NCBI GenBank assembly: GCA_015067185.1
Contig: SVMZ01000022.1
Span: 1 to 49,526 of the forward strand
DNA from: Oscillospiraceae bacterium
GTDB lineage: Bacteria > Bacillota > Clostridia > Oscillospirales > Ruminococcaceae
Direction of reading: 5' to 3'
DNA length: 49,526 bases
Positions 1 through 7,600 of this stretch are shown one piece after another. Numbering within the stretch: position 1 is the stretch's first letter; each line of letters starts with the position of its first letter. The notes under the pieces were generated by a model, which saw only the letters and a list, made by a program, of their open reading frames with translations, was not told the origin of the DNA and did no database searches. Position numbers and translations under genes: made by a program.

Positions 1-159
1 GAAAAGTTTTGTTTGTCGGTACAAGACAACAATATTTCCGGTTGTAGGTTTTGGAATAATTTAGGGTTTGAAGTTGTTAATCGAAATGTGTGCAAAGGAT
101 TTATTAATTTATCTATGCAGTACAATTATAAATTTTCATCAAATCGACAATAATGTATA

Positions 160-207
160 ATATCTTTTTCGGTGCGACGTGCCAACAATGCGAACCGAAA
201 AAGATAT
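160..207. repeat. 14-bp inverted repeat, one arm also at 5404
   Basis: ATATCTTTTTCGGT (160-173) faces its perfect complement (194-207) across a 20-base spacer. The left arm extended to 16 bases (160-175) recurs exactly at 5404-5419 in the same orientation; in both places GCCAA follows after five unlike bases. The two copies lie near the two ends of the accessory stretch holding the kinase, TnpV, regulator, exporter and hydrolase. They could be element ends or attachment-site remnants, but no recombinase gene is present to support this. Confidence 0.45.
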
Positions 208-215
208 CGGTTCGG

Positions 216-248
216 AAAACCCAGAAACCACAACGGTTTCTGGGTTTT
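216..248. terminator. Rho-independent terminator hairpin
   Basis: A perfect 14-bp stem (216-229 with 235-248) closes a 5-base loop and ends in TTTTG on the plus strand, with AAAA on the other side, so it could work in both directions. It probably ends a gene lying left of the window. A short open frame across it (179-364) is judged not to be a gene. Confidence 0.6.
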
Positions 249-406
249 GTTATGCCATTTTTCAAGGTGAAACTCAAAAGATATCATTTCCCCAAAACGA
301 CCTTTGGGGAGGACTTGAACTAAATCTTAAAGCAATACCAGTGGAAAAGTTTGAAACTTTATGATATAATCAGTTCAATGAATAAGTATTTGTAGGGGTG
401 TTTGAG

Positions 407-919
407 ATGATTATTTTAATTACAGGAGCATCGCATACAGGCAAAACTGCACTTGCTCAAAAACTGCTTGAAAAATATAAATACCCCTATCTTTCAATAG
501 ACCATCTAAAAATGGGTTTAATTCGTAGCGGCAACACAGAACTTACCCCTATGGATGATAATGAATTAACCGAATACTTGTGGCCGATTGTTCGTGAAAT
601 AATAAAAACTGCTATTGAGAATAATCAGAACTTAATTGTCGAAGGTTGCTATATTCCATTCGATTGGCAGAAAGACTTTGACTCTGAATATCTTGAAAGC
701 ATCAAATATTACTGTCTTATAATGAGTGAGGAATATATCAAAAATCACTTTGCTGACATAAAGAAATATGCAAACGTCATAGAAAAACGTATGGATGATG
801 AACGGTGTACAATGGATAGTGTGTTGGTAGATAATGCAGAAATGTTAGACCTCGCACAGAAGTATAATGTAAACTATATACTCATTGAAGATAAGTACGA
901 AATCAATATTGATTTATAG
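407..919 (+). CDS. P-loop nucleotide kinase-like protein (AAA/adenylate-kinase-like)
   Basis: A 170-residue protein with a Walker A P-loop, GASHTGKT, at residues 7-14, in the compact form typical of small-molecule kinases. The rest resembles the adenylate kinase/2-phosphoglycerate kinase-like proteins often carried on Firmicutes mobile elements; the substrate cannot be read from the sequence. The ATG at 407 is chosen over the GTG at 398 because AGGGGTG lies seven bases upstream and the P-loop then sits at the usual distance from the N terminus. The gene stands alone, followed by about 280 bases without a clear gene and then tnpV. Its AT-rich composition is unlike the housekeeping genes further right and fits acquired DNA. 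A toxin-like or antibiotic-modifying kinase is an alternative. Confidence 0.7.
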   Translation: MIILITGASHTGKTALAQKLLEKYKYPYLSIDHLKMGLIRSGNTELTPMDDNELTEYLWPIVREIIKTAIENNQNLIVEGCYIPFDWQKDFDSEYLESIKYYCLIMSEEYIKNHFADIKKYANVIEKRMDDERCTMDSVLVDNAEMLDLAQKYNVNYILIEDKYEINIDL

Positions 920-1203
920 CAGCAAATTCCGATTTGAAATCCCTAAAAACATAGGCATCCGCCAGTGATTATAGGGCGTTAATGAACTCCTCTGAAACCG
1001 TTGAAAACAAAGGATTTTCCGCGATCTGCTCACCGAATCCCTTTATTAATTGTTACACCGTTTCTACAACGCCCGCGCCGCTCATAAGGGCAAAAGCAAG
1101 GGCAAGGAAAACTCATAACAGGATATAACAAGGTGTGGCAATCGGGAGCCTGTGACATATGTGCGAATACATCAACGGAACTATTATACAGGAGGATTTC
1201 ACA
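920..1203. other. Intergenic stretch, probable decayed mobile DNA
   Basis: No gene with a start and ribosome binding site is visible. A short open frame ends with a basic, Lys/Gly-rich tail at a TAA near 1113. It looks like the C-terminal tail of a DNA-binding or mobilisation protein, but it is too short to assign. It lies directly before tnpV, so it is likely the remnant of a transposon or integrative element. Confidence 0.25.
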
Positions 1204-1581
1204 ATGGAAAAGACTAAATATGACGAAAACAACGGATTGTGGTACGAACTGCGGGGCGACTATTACATTCCCTGCCTAGCAGTACCGGCTCAAGAGGAAA
1301 GACCTATCGGCATTTGGGGGCGGCGGCACCTGCAATACATCAAGAAGGAGCGCAAACCCCTGTACATGGAACTGATGACCAGCGGCAGGCTGAATACATA
1401 CCTTGCCGACATCAACGAAAAGGCGACGGAGCAAATGCTCCTGTTGGTAAAGCAGATGGCCGAGCGTGAGGGCGTCACCGAAGAGCTCAAAGCCCAAGAT
1501 CAAATGCTTTGGGTACAGCGAATGAACAACATCCGGGACAGGGCAACAGAGCTTGTGAATCATGAGCTGATCTATGTATGA
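1204..1581 (+). CDS. tnpV: Transposon-encoded protein TnpV
   Basis: A 125-residue protein matching the TnpV family of Firmicutes transposons and ICEs. Recognisable features are the early GDYYIP segment, RPIGIWGRRHLQYIK, and the C-terminal block with MAEREGVTEELKAQDQMLWV and RMNNIR. Its molecular role is not established; it is a marker of Tn4451-like and ICE cargo. The ATG at 1204 is preceded by AGGAGG at about 1191-1196, so the longer frame opening at 1159 is not needed. No recombinase or excisionase lies next to it, so it is an isolated survivor of an element. The next gene is an XRE regulator with its own promoter. Confidence 0.85.
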   Translation: MEKTKYDENNGLWYELRGDYYIPCLAVPAQEERPIGIWGRRHLQYIKKERKPLYMELMTSGRLNTYLADINEKATEQMLLLVKQMAEREGVTEELKAQDQMLWVQRMNNIRDRATELVNHELIYV

Positions 1582-1692
1582 GGTATCGGGCGGCGGGGAG
1601 TGATCCTCGCCGTCTTCAGTTCAGCGCCTCGTACTCGCGCAAAACCATACTGATGGTATAAAAAAAATAAATATTTTAGTATTGGTGGTGTC

Positions 1693-1721
1693 TTCCATTT
1701 GCCTTATCCGTCTGGTATAAT
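1693..1721 (+). promoter_or_regulatory. Promoter for the XRE regulator and MFS exporter
   Basis: An extended -10, TGGTATAAT, has its TATAAT at 1716-1721 and a weak -35, TTCCAT, at 1693-1698, 17 bases apart. A small inverted repeat (ACCAT...ATGGT) sits just upstream near 1645-1658 and could be an operator for the regulator encoded downstream. The start codon is at 1754 with GGAGG at 1741. Confidence 0.55.
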
Positions 1722-1753
1722 TATAGCAGAAAAAGGCATAGGAGGCTCAACAG

Positions 1754-2830
1754 ATGAAACTATCGCTCTCAGAAAATATACGTTCTCTTCGGAAACAACG
1801 AAAGTTGACGCAGGAAAAGTTGGCCGAAGCGCTGGGTGTGACGGTCGGCGCGGTCTATAAATGGGAATCAGGGCAATCACAGCCCGAGCTGAACCTGCTC
1901 GTAGAAATGGCTGATTTCTTTGATACTTCTGTTGATGTGCTGCTCGGATACAGGATCAGGGACAACCGTCTGGAAGCTGCCCTGGAACGGATTAACGCAT
2001 ATTGCCAGTCACTGGACCCGACAGCGATTTCCGAAGCGGAAAAGGTACTGTGCAAATACCCTCATTCTTTTCGTGTTGTGTATGAATGCGCAACCGTTTT
2101 CCTCGTTTATGGTGCCGGCAATCATGACCCACAGCAGCTCAGACGGGCGTTGGAATTGTTCGAACAGTCAAGGATACTGCTTCCGCAGAATGACGATCCC
2201 CGCATCAGCGACGTTACGATCTGCGGAAATCAGTCGATAGTCTGGTTTCTGCTTGGTGAACAGGAAAAGAGTATCGAACTGTTAAAGAAAAACAATGCCG
2301 GGGGAATTTTCAGCAGTGATATCGGGGCATTCCTGTTAATCTATGGGGATGCACCGGAAGAAGCCGGCCCGTTTTTGTCTGAAGCTCTATTATCAGGAGC
2401 ATCAACCCTTTTGACCGCAATTCTTGGATATGTGTTCCTGTTTCGCTCCAGAAACGACTGGGGTTCAGCAATGGACATTCTTTCCTGGGGCATAGGTCTC
2501 CTGACCGGACTGAAGGCAGAAAACAAACCGGATTTCCTGGAAAAAAAACTTGCGGAAATGCATGTTTTGTTGGCTTATGTCCAGGCGAAGATCGGTATGC
2601 AGGAAGAATCATCAGACTCCATGAAGAAAGCTCTTGCGATGGCGCTTCGTTTCGACGCCATGCCTGATTACAGCCTGAAAGCAATGCGTTTTGCAGAGAA
2701 CATGGATCAATCGGCAGTTTTTGATATACTCGGTGCGACCGCTTCGGAAAGTATAACCAACTTGGTTAGCCTTCTGAAGGATCAGAGATTCGCCGGTCAA
2801 TGGGAGGAGGCAGCAAGGAATGAAAAGTGA
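1754..2830 (+). CDS. XRE-family regulator with TPR-like helical sensor region
   Basis: A 358-residue cytosolic regulator. Residues about 4-60 form a Cro/CI helix-turn-helix (LTQEKLAEALGVTVGAVYKW is the recognition region). The rest is all-helical with TPR-like spacing, as in regulators whose helical domain binds a peptide or small ligand. GGAGG stands just before the ATG. Its last codons overlap the start of the MFS exporter by 11 bases, so the two are translationally coupled, and the likely job is to control that exporter in response to its substrate. The upstream TATAAT promoter with a nearby inverted repeat allows autoregulation. The family call is firm; the ligand is unknown. Confidence 0.85.
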   Translation: MKLSLSENIRSLRKQRKLTQEKLAEALGVTVGAVYKWESGQSQPELNLLVEMADFFDTSVDVLLGYRIRDNRLEAALERINAYCQSLDPTAISEAEKVLCKYPHSFRVVYECATVFLVYGAGNHDPQQLRRALELFEQSRILLPQNDDPRISDVTICGNQSIVWFLLGEQEKSIELLKKNNAGGIFSSDIGAFLLIYGDAPEEAGPFLSEALLSGASTLLTAILGYVFLFRSRNDWGSAMDILSWGIGLLTGLKAENKPDFLEKKLAEMHVLLAYVQAKIGMQEESSDSMKKALAMALRFDAMPDYSLKAMRFAENMDQSAVFDILGATASESITNLVSLLKDQRFAGQWEEAARNEK

Positions 2831-4124
2831 TGATAAAAAGAAAGACAACGTATTTCGAAACCGGAATTTTCGGCTGGTCTTCCTTGGCGCGCTGGTATCC
2901 GAGCTTGGGGCGTTACTGTACAGTTTTGCTGTGAGCTTCTACATCCTTGAGATCAGCGGCAACAACGCTTTTCTGCAGGGACTGTACCTGGCACTTTGCG
3001 GTGTCGCGATGCTGATTTTCACCCCGGTCGGAGGGGTGTTTGGAGACCGGAAAAGCAAGGCGAAGATCATGTATGTCTGCGACTTTATGAAGGGCGGCGT
3101 GATCATCCTCGCTACCGTTCTCATGCTGCTTTTTTCCGAACCCCGTGCGCACATCGTTATTCTCTTTGTTCTCGGGATCTTCGGCAACGCAGTCAGCGGC
3201 ATCTTCAATCCTGCGGCAGGCGCGCTCTTTCCGCACATTGTCGAGGAAAGCCAGCTGCAGCAGGCCAACTCATATTTCACGATGAAAAGTTCCATGGAGA
3301 GCATCCTCGGGGTCATCCTGGCCGGCATCCTCTACGCCGCACTTCCGATCCATGTCCTGTTTTTCTGTGTCGGTGCTTGTTTTGTTGCCTCCGGCATTTC
3401 GGAAATGATGATCGACTATGATTTTACACCTTCCGGAGTGCCGTTGACGCTCCGGTTAGCGTTCCGCGACATGGGCGACGGCATCGCTTATCTGAAGACC
3501 AAAAAGGCGATCCTCGTGCTGTTGGCCTCCGTCCTGTTCATCAATTTCTTCTTTGCGCCGGTGACCGGGAATTTCCTCCCGTACTTTATCAAAACTGACC
3601 TGGCGAACGCGCCGTCCTATCTTTTTGACAGTATCCTGGCGCCCGAGCTCTGGTCCTCCGTGTTCAGCGTATGCATCGGCCTCAGCTCGCTGCTTGGCGC
3701 GGCGATCCTGAGCGGCAGTCCGCAGGCGGACAAATGCGGTCGGAAGGTATCCCGTCTGTTCTGTTATGGAGCTGCTGTCATCATCGGACTAACGGTCTGC
3801 TACGCGGTCTTTGTCGAACGCGGGGCGAGGATCAACGCATTTCTGATCGCGTTCAGCCTGGGATGTGTAATGGTCGGTTTTTTGATCTCATGTATCAACA
3901 TCCCCGTTATTACAGCGATAATGAGGATAGTGGACAAAGACAAGCTGAGCAAAGTAAACAGCCTCATCAACATCGGTTCACAGGGTATGATACCAATCGC
4001 ATCAGTGCTGGCCGGCGTGCTCCTGGAGGCCTTCGGCAGCACAGTCCTGCTGGCTTTCTGCTCCTTGGGCTTCACGGTCACTGCCATATCTCTGTTGTTC
4101 AGCCGACAATTCAAAGAGTTGTGA
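2820..4124 (+). CDS. MFS efflux transporter
   Basis: A 434-residue membrane protein with about 12 hydrophobic segments. The first pair of helices is followed by a short loop, GGVFGDRKSKAKIM (about residues 71-84), the motif A loop of the major facilitator superfamily. Overall it resembles the drug/macrolide-efflux (Mef-like) branch, which acts as a proton antiporter in the cytoplasmic membrane. Translation starts inside the end of the XRE regulator, so the pair is one unit: a ligand-sensing regulator and an exporter. Two tandem terminators follow. The substrate is unknown; drug or peptide export is inferred only from family and context. Confidence 0.82.
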   Translation: MKSDDKKKDNVFRNRNFRLVFLGALVSELGALLYSFAVSFYILEISGNNAFLQGLYLALCGVAMLIFTPVGGVFGDRKSKAKIMYVCDFMKGGVIILATVLMLLFSEPRAHIVILFVLGIFGNAVSGIFNPAAGALFPHIVEESQLQQANSYFTMKSSMESILGVILAGILYAALPIHVLFFCVGACFVASGISEMMIDYDFTPSGVPLTLRLAFRDMGDGIAYLKTKKAILVLLASVLFINFFFAPVTGNFLPYFIKTDLANAPSYLFDSILAPELWSSVFSVCIGLSSLLGAAILSGSPQADKCGRKVSRLFCYGAAVIIGLTVCYAVFVERGARINAFLIAFSLGCVMVGFLISCINIPVITAIMRIVDKDKLSKVNSLINIGSQGMIPIASVLAGVLLEAFGSTVLLAFCSLGFTVTAISLLFSRQFKEL

Positions 4125-4183
4125 TAACCTTGATTACTAGGAATAGGCCCGGGTTACCATATAAAACTCTCATTAACCGTCTG

Positions 4184-4214
4184 ACGCCCTGCAAGCCTCA
4201 AACTTGCAGGGCGT
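4184..4214. terminator. Terminator after the MFS exporter (first of two)
   Basis: A perfect 12-bp GC-rich stem (4184-4195 with 4203-4214), 7-base loop, followed by TTTCT. Confidence 0.8.
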
Positions 4215-4222
4215 TTCTATGT

Positions 4223-4250
4223 ATGCACCGCAGGGGCTCCTGCGGTGCAT
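4223..4250. terminator. Second tandem terminator
   Basis: A perfect 12-bp stem (4223-4234 with 4239-4250) with a 4-base loop, followed by TTTTTC on the plus strand. It could also serve the minus-strand relic whose stop codon is at 4260. Confidence 0.8.
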
Positions 4251-4259
4251 TTTTCTGTC

Positions 4260-4336
4260 TTAGCGTCCTCTGTCATAATCGTGACTGCGAGGGCGGGTCT
4301 GCTGCCGCCGTGCGTCGTTCCGGCGCTTGGCCTCCG
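4260..4336 (-). pseudogene. C-terminal relic of a basic protein (possible mobilisation protein)
   Basis: Read on the minus strand, an open frame ends at TAA (4262-4260) with a highly basic, Arg/Gln/Asp-rich tail of about 24 residues (EAKRRNDARRQQTRPRSHDY and on). It looks like the end of a relaxase or other DNA-processing protein. The frame is cut near 4336, where the homology to an SDR begins on the other strand, so this is a deletion or insertion junction. Assignment to a specific family is not possible from so short a piece. Confidence 0.35.
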
Positions 4337-4620
4337 CTTCCAAAGCGGCACAAACCAATATGATGAAATCGCTTTCTCTTCAACTGGCAAAGGAAGGGAT
4401 TACCGTTAATAACGTAGCCCCGGGCGTAGTTTACACCGACCGCAATGTAGAAGCGCTTTCTGACCCCGAATATGCAAAAAAGGTGACTGATAGCATCCCT
4501 GTGGGTTTTTACGGCGAGCCGGAAGACTGTGCAGGAATCGTTTCCTTGCTTTGTTCCGAAGAGGGAAGATATATTACCGGACAGAGTATCTATGTGGATG
4601 GGGGGAAAAGCATACAATGA
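4327..4620 (+). pseudogene. Truncated short-chain dehydrogenase (C-terminal third)
   Basis: About 97 residues matching only the C-terminal part of an SDR. The active-site helix (SKAAQTNMMKSLSLQLAKEG) is followed by the conserved VNNVAPGVVYTD segment and a terminal GQSIYVDGG. The N-terminal Rossmann half with the GxxxGxG cofactor motif, and the catalytic Tyr of YxxxK, are missing. The frame opens with a TTG without a ribosome binding site, right at the junction with the minus-strand relic. It cannot be an active dehydrogenase. Its stop codon overlaps the start of the next gene (ATGA), so the SDR and the metallo-hydrolase were once co-translated partners in a carbohydrate-type operon. Confidence 0.8.
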
Positions 4621-5285
4621 CGATTCGGTTTTTGGGACAGAGCGGATATGTTTTAAAAACAAAAAACAGCGAAATTATCATCGACCCCTATCTTTCGGAT
4701 AGCGTTAATCGTGTGGCAGGGAGACCGCGCACATTGCCAATACCGATAGAGCCAAAGAAAATTCATTGCGATGCGGTTATTTGCACGCATAACCATTTAG
4801 ATCATTTGGATCCTGATACCGTTTCACAAATAAAGAATAAGCAGTTATTTATCACTACAAATGAGGGCGAAATAGAACTGAATCGGCTTGGTAAGGATAA
4901 TGTTGTTTCATTAAATGTAGGCGAAAGTACAGTTGTAGGCGACTTCGAAATAACCGCTGTTTTTGCCGACCATACGGTAGAGGCTTTTGGTTTAATTATT
5001 AAAGCTGAAAATAGAACTTTATATTTCAGTGGAGACACCCTTTATAACGAAAAACTTTTCCAAATTGCAAATTACCATCCCGATGTGACCCTTATTTGCA
5101 TAAACGGGAAACTCGGCAATATGAATGTAGAAGAAGCGCTGACTGTAGCGAAAAAGATAGGCGCACCGCTCAGCATTCCGAATCACTACGATATGTTTGC
5201 ATCAAATTGTGAAAATCCTCATCTTTTTGCAGATCATATAGACGGAGGATTTATCATGGAATTTGACCGAGAATATCAGCTATAA
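4617..5285 (+). CDS. UlaG-like metallo-beta-lactamase-fold hydrolase
   Basis: A 222-residue cytosolic protein with the metallo-beta-lactamase signature HNHLDHLD (about residues 59-66), a downstream GDT metal ligand (about 140) and a late PNHYDMF block. This is the pattern of UlaG-type L-ascorbate-6-phosphate lactonases and related sugar-lactone hydrolases. The ATG at 4617 overlaps the SDR stop by four bases and has GGGGGG at a good distance. Length is shorter than UlaG itself (about 350 residues) but normal for the small branch of the family. With its SDR partner truncated, the pathway it served is probably broken, although this frame is intact. Substrate: a phosphorylated sugar lactone is an inference from family. 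Confidence 0.75.
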   Translation: MTIRFLGQSGYVLKTKNSEIIIDPYLSDSVNRVAGRPRTLPIPIEPKKIHCDAVICTHNHLDHLDPDTVSQIKNKQLFITTNEGEIELNRLGKDNVVSLNVGESTVVGDFEITAVFADHTVEAFGLIIKAENRTLYFSGDTLYNEKLFQIANYHPDVTLICINGKLGNMNVEEALTVAKKIGAPLSIPNHYDMFASNCENPHLFADHIDGGFIMEFDREYQL

Positions 5286-5403
5286 ATACGCAGTATTTGC
5301 GTTTAAGAAAAAACTCAGCATCAAAAAGTAGGCGTTTGCGGGCTTTGTCTAGTGAATTTATAATGATATCGGTGTTGACAGTATAAGCCAACAAGTAGTA
5401 TGG

Positions 5404-5419
5404 ATATCTTTTTCGGTGC
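5404..5419 (+). repeat. Second copy of the 16-base repeat seen at 160
   Basis: ATATCTTTTTCGGTGC is identical to 160-175 and in the same direction, 5.2 kb away, at the right side of the accessory island. A weaker relative (ATATCTTTTCTGGT) lies at 5643-5656. Confidence 0.5.
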
Positions 5420-5554
5420 TACAAGCCAAAAGAACTCTACTATAAGCTATATATAAACGGACAGTTTGTAGCGCAAGGACCTGCGCCTTCATATCATTTC
5501 AATTATAATTATAATGAAAGGATACAAAATGGAACACTTCGCTTTTTCACTTAA
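5420..5554 (+). pseudogene. Relic resembling an alpha-L-rhamnosidase N-terminal domain
   Basis: In one frame the sequence reads LYYKLYINGQFVAQGPAPSY and ends soon after at a TAA (5552-5554). The YxLYINGxFVxxGPAP pattern is characteristic of the N-terminal jelly-roll domains of bacterial rhamnosidase-like glycosidases. There is no start codon, no catalytic domain and no ribosome binding site. It begins right at the 16-base repeat. This is taken as a short decayed piece; similarity by chance cannot be fully excluded. Confidence 0.35.
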
Positions 5555-5632
5555 CAATGTCTTACACTGCAACCTTTATGACAGATATTGATTTAAGTAC
5601 GTTGTTTTACGGTGTCTAATATTTGTATCAAC

Positions 5633-5661
5633 TTGACAGGAGATATCTTTTCTGGTATACC
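5633..5661 (+). promoter_or_regulatory. Strong sigma-A-type promoter in front of a hairpin
   Basis: TTGACA (5633-5638), 17 bases, then TATACC (5656-5661) preceded by TGG as an extended -10. Transcription would begin about 5668 and almost at once enter the hairpin at 5674-5709. The first gene-like sequence downstream is the DUF6809-like pseudogene. Confidence 0.6.
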
Positions 5662-5673
5662 TTGACAGTAAAG

Positions 5674-5709
5674 ATACCGCTGTTGATACAATTGTGTCGA
5701 CAGCGGTAT
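5674..5709. terminator. Hairpin repeat, left copy
   Basis: A long stem (5674-5686 with 5697-5709, one G-T pair; it can extend further inwards) followed by TTTTTGTTGTT on the plus strand. A 21-base segment beginning at 5672 is identical to one at 7451 in the right-hand hairpin. It can act as terminator or attenuator. Confidence 0.6.
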
Positions 5710-5763
5710 TTTTGTTGTTATTCCCAAAGAAAACCACCTGTTATGTGCGGGAGGAGGAAAATT

Positions 5764-6027
5764 ATAAGAACATTACTTGCAGAGTTTTGATACGGAAAGA
5801 TCAGTCCCCGGGGGCAGAATAACGAAAATAATCGGAACATTAAAAATATTCTGGAACTTATGGGAAAGAACTGGAACAACCTTTCTGCAACGCCTACCGA
5901 AGAACGAAAGAAACCTTGGCAAAGTACGATGTACAGTATTATCGAGTATGAGGAATTCGCCTATGGATTCTGACTCGGCAGTAGAGTGGTGCTTGAAACG
6001 TCCGCGGAATTGAATTTCGAAGATTAA
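5764..6027 (+). pseudogene. DUF6809-like small protein, inactivated
   Basis: One continuous frame from 5764 to the TAA at 6025-6027 reads like an 88-residue DUF6809-type protein. An N-terminal RTLLAEF-(W)-YGKISP block is followed by NILELMGKNWNNLS and a C-terminal EEFAYGF-(R)-LGSRVVLE block. It has two in-frame TGA codons: 5788-5790, where the family usually has Trp, and 5971-5973, where Arg is expected. An ATA stands where the start codon should be, behind a good GGAGGAGG ribosome binding site. All three changes are single transitions, which fits ordinary decay. The function of DUF6809 proteins is not known; they are common in gut clostridia. Confidence 0.65.
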
Positions 6028-6090
6028 AACCACATTCGCTGTTCATGAATTTTGAATATATCTAATGTGAAATATTTATTCAAAATATAG

Positions 6091-6120
6091 TTGTTTTTGG
6101 GTGTTGGAATGTTATATAAT
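6091..6120 (+). promoter_or_regulatory. Promoter for the sialidase-like gene
   Basis: TTGTTT (6091-6096), 18 bases, TATAAT (6115-6120). The start codon at 6262 leaves an untranslated leader of about 135 bases, in which no riboswitch was recognised. Confidence 0.5.
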
Positions 6121-6261
6121 ATTAAAAACAACTTTGACATAACGGTTTCTGCGTTGTTGCATCGCTGATTATTCTCTTGTATTTGTTCTTCTTTGTGCTG
6201 CATGGGTATGCAGCAGGAGCTAACTACATTTTTTATTCAGAAAAATGGAAGGTGGACAATT

Positions 6262-7374
6262 ATGAAGATCGTTTATCCTCAAACAGAACACGGTATTGTA
6301 AACCGTGCCGAGAACACACTTTTTTCTTATCAAGGTTGGCCAACGGTAGCGCGTGATGAAAACGGGATACTTTATGTTGCAGCCTCTGGTTTCCGTCTCG
6401 GACATGTATGTCCTTTTGGAAAAACAGTTATGTATGTGAGCAAAACAAACGGTAAGACCTGGACACCGCCGATTGTTATAAACGATAACTACGTTGATGA
6501 CAGGGACGGCGGTCTTCTCTATACACAGGATGGACACTTGGTACTTACATGGTTCACACTTGAAGCCGATTATCTGAGAAATGATACAAGAACATGGTTG
6601 AATCCCGAGAGTGAAAAGGCGGCTATTGCTGCAAATAATGGTATGGTAGCAGCATACGGATATCTTCCTGAAGAAAAACTGAAGGCTGGCTCATATGTGC
6701 GTGTTTCCGAAGATTACGGTGTTACATGGAGCAAAACTGTCCGTATGCCAATTTCAGCACCGCATGGTCCCAACCGCTGCCGCGATGGCTCACTTATTTA
6801 TCTGGGACTTGAGTATTGTTCTGATGGTGAGCTTGCGCCGAAAGCAGTGGCACTGTACAAGAGTTTTGATAGCGGTTATTCATGGGAAAAGATCTCCGTT
6901 GTCACACCGCCGGACTGGCTGGTTGACAAAGAGTTTCTCGATGAACCTCACGTGATAGAGCTTCCCGACGGCAGACTTTTTGGTGCATTCCGTATTGAGG
7001 GACGTAAACCATTTACTATTGGAACTACGGTTTCGGAGGATGGCGGAAAAACCTGGAGCGACGTCGTGTGCACCGGCGTTTCCGGTTCACCACCTCATCT
7101 GATGATGCATTCATCGGGCGCACTAATTTGCTCATACGGACGCCGTGAGGCACCCTACGGTGAGCGTGCAATAGTCAGCTATGACTTTGGAAAAACATGG
7201 TCAGAGGAATATATTCTTGATGAATCCTACAGTGGAGATCTCGGATATCCATCCACAGTAGAGCTTGATGACGGCAGCCTGATAACGGTCTATTATCAGA
7301 GATATAATGACGATAAAAAATGTTCAATTCTTTACACCAAATGGTGTCTTGGAGAGAAACAGAGCGATAAATAA
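6262..7374 (+). CDS. BNR/Asp-box sialidase-like protein
   Basis: A 370-residue protein of the six-bladed sialidase fold. At least four Asp-box motifs are visible, among them SEDYGVTW, SEDGGKTW and SYDFGKTW, with degenerate versions KTNGKTW and SFDSGYSW. No signal peptide or membrane segment is present, so it should be cytosolic and act on imported oligosaccharides or on a related uronate or sialic-acid-type substrate. The ATG at 6262 follows GGAAGGTGG; the longer frame from 6193 lacks a ribosome binding site. It is a lone intact gene between two matching hairpins, surrounded by pseudogenes. Whether it is a true exo-sialidase (GH33) or another BNR hydrolase or lyase is open. Confidence 0.75.
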   Translation: MKIVYPQTEHGIVNRAENTLFSYQGWPTVARDENGILYVAASGFRLGHVCPFGKTVMYVSKTNGKTWTPPIVINDNYVDDRDGGLLYTQDGHLVLTWFTLEADYLRNDTRTWLNPESEKAAIAANNGMVAAYGYLPEEKLKAGSYVRVSEDYGVTWSKTVRMPISAPHGPNRCRDGSLIYLGLEYCSDGELAPKAVALYKSFDSGYSWEKISVVTPPDWLVDKEFLDEPHVIELPDGRLFGAFRIEGRKPFTIGTTVSEDGGKTWSDVVCTGVSGSPPHLMMHSSGALICSYGRREAPYGERAIVSYDFGKTWSEEYILDESYSGDLGYPSTVELDDGSLITVYYQRYNDDKKCSILYTKWCLGEKQSDK

Positions 7375-7452
7375 TGAAAACGCAAAAATCCGGTCAAATA
7401 CTTATCCTGCAGGCAGTGAAAGAATGCTGAATGGAAGGTAGAGATAAAACAG

Positions 7453-7488
7453 ATACCGCTGTTGATACAATGATATCAACAGCGGTAT
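7453..7488. terminator. Hairpin repeat, right copy
   Basis: A perfect 14-bp stem (7453-7466 with 7475-7488) with an 8-base loop. The 21 bases from 7451 equal those from 5672. It stands 78 bases after the stop of the sialidase-like gene and may be its terminator, although its T run is poor. Confidence 0.55.
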
Positions 7489-7600
7489 TGCTTATCTGAT
7501 GTTTGTATTGATGATGAGAAAAATTCTATAAGCTACAGATAGAAGTAAAGGTAGTGAGATTCCCGGCAGTGCATAAATCAGAAGGGAAGAGGAAAAAAGT

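Noticed and set aside
179..364. Possible 61-residue gene
   Set aside because: It runs through a perfect 14-bp terminator stem and has no ribosome binding site.
6120..6261. Riboswitch in the leader of the sialidase-like gene
   Set aside because: The leader is long enough, but no known conserved core or terminator-antiterminator pair could be seen.
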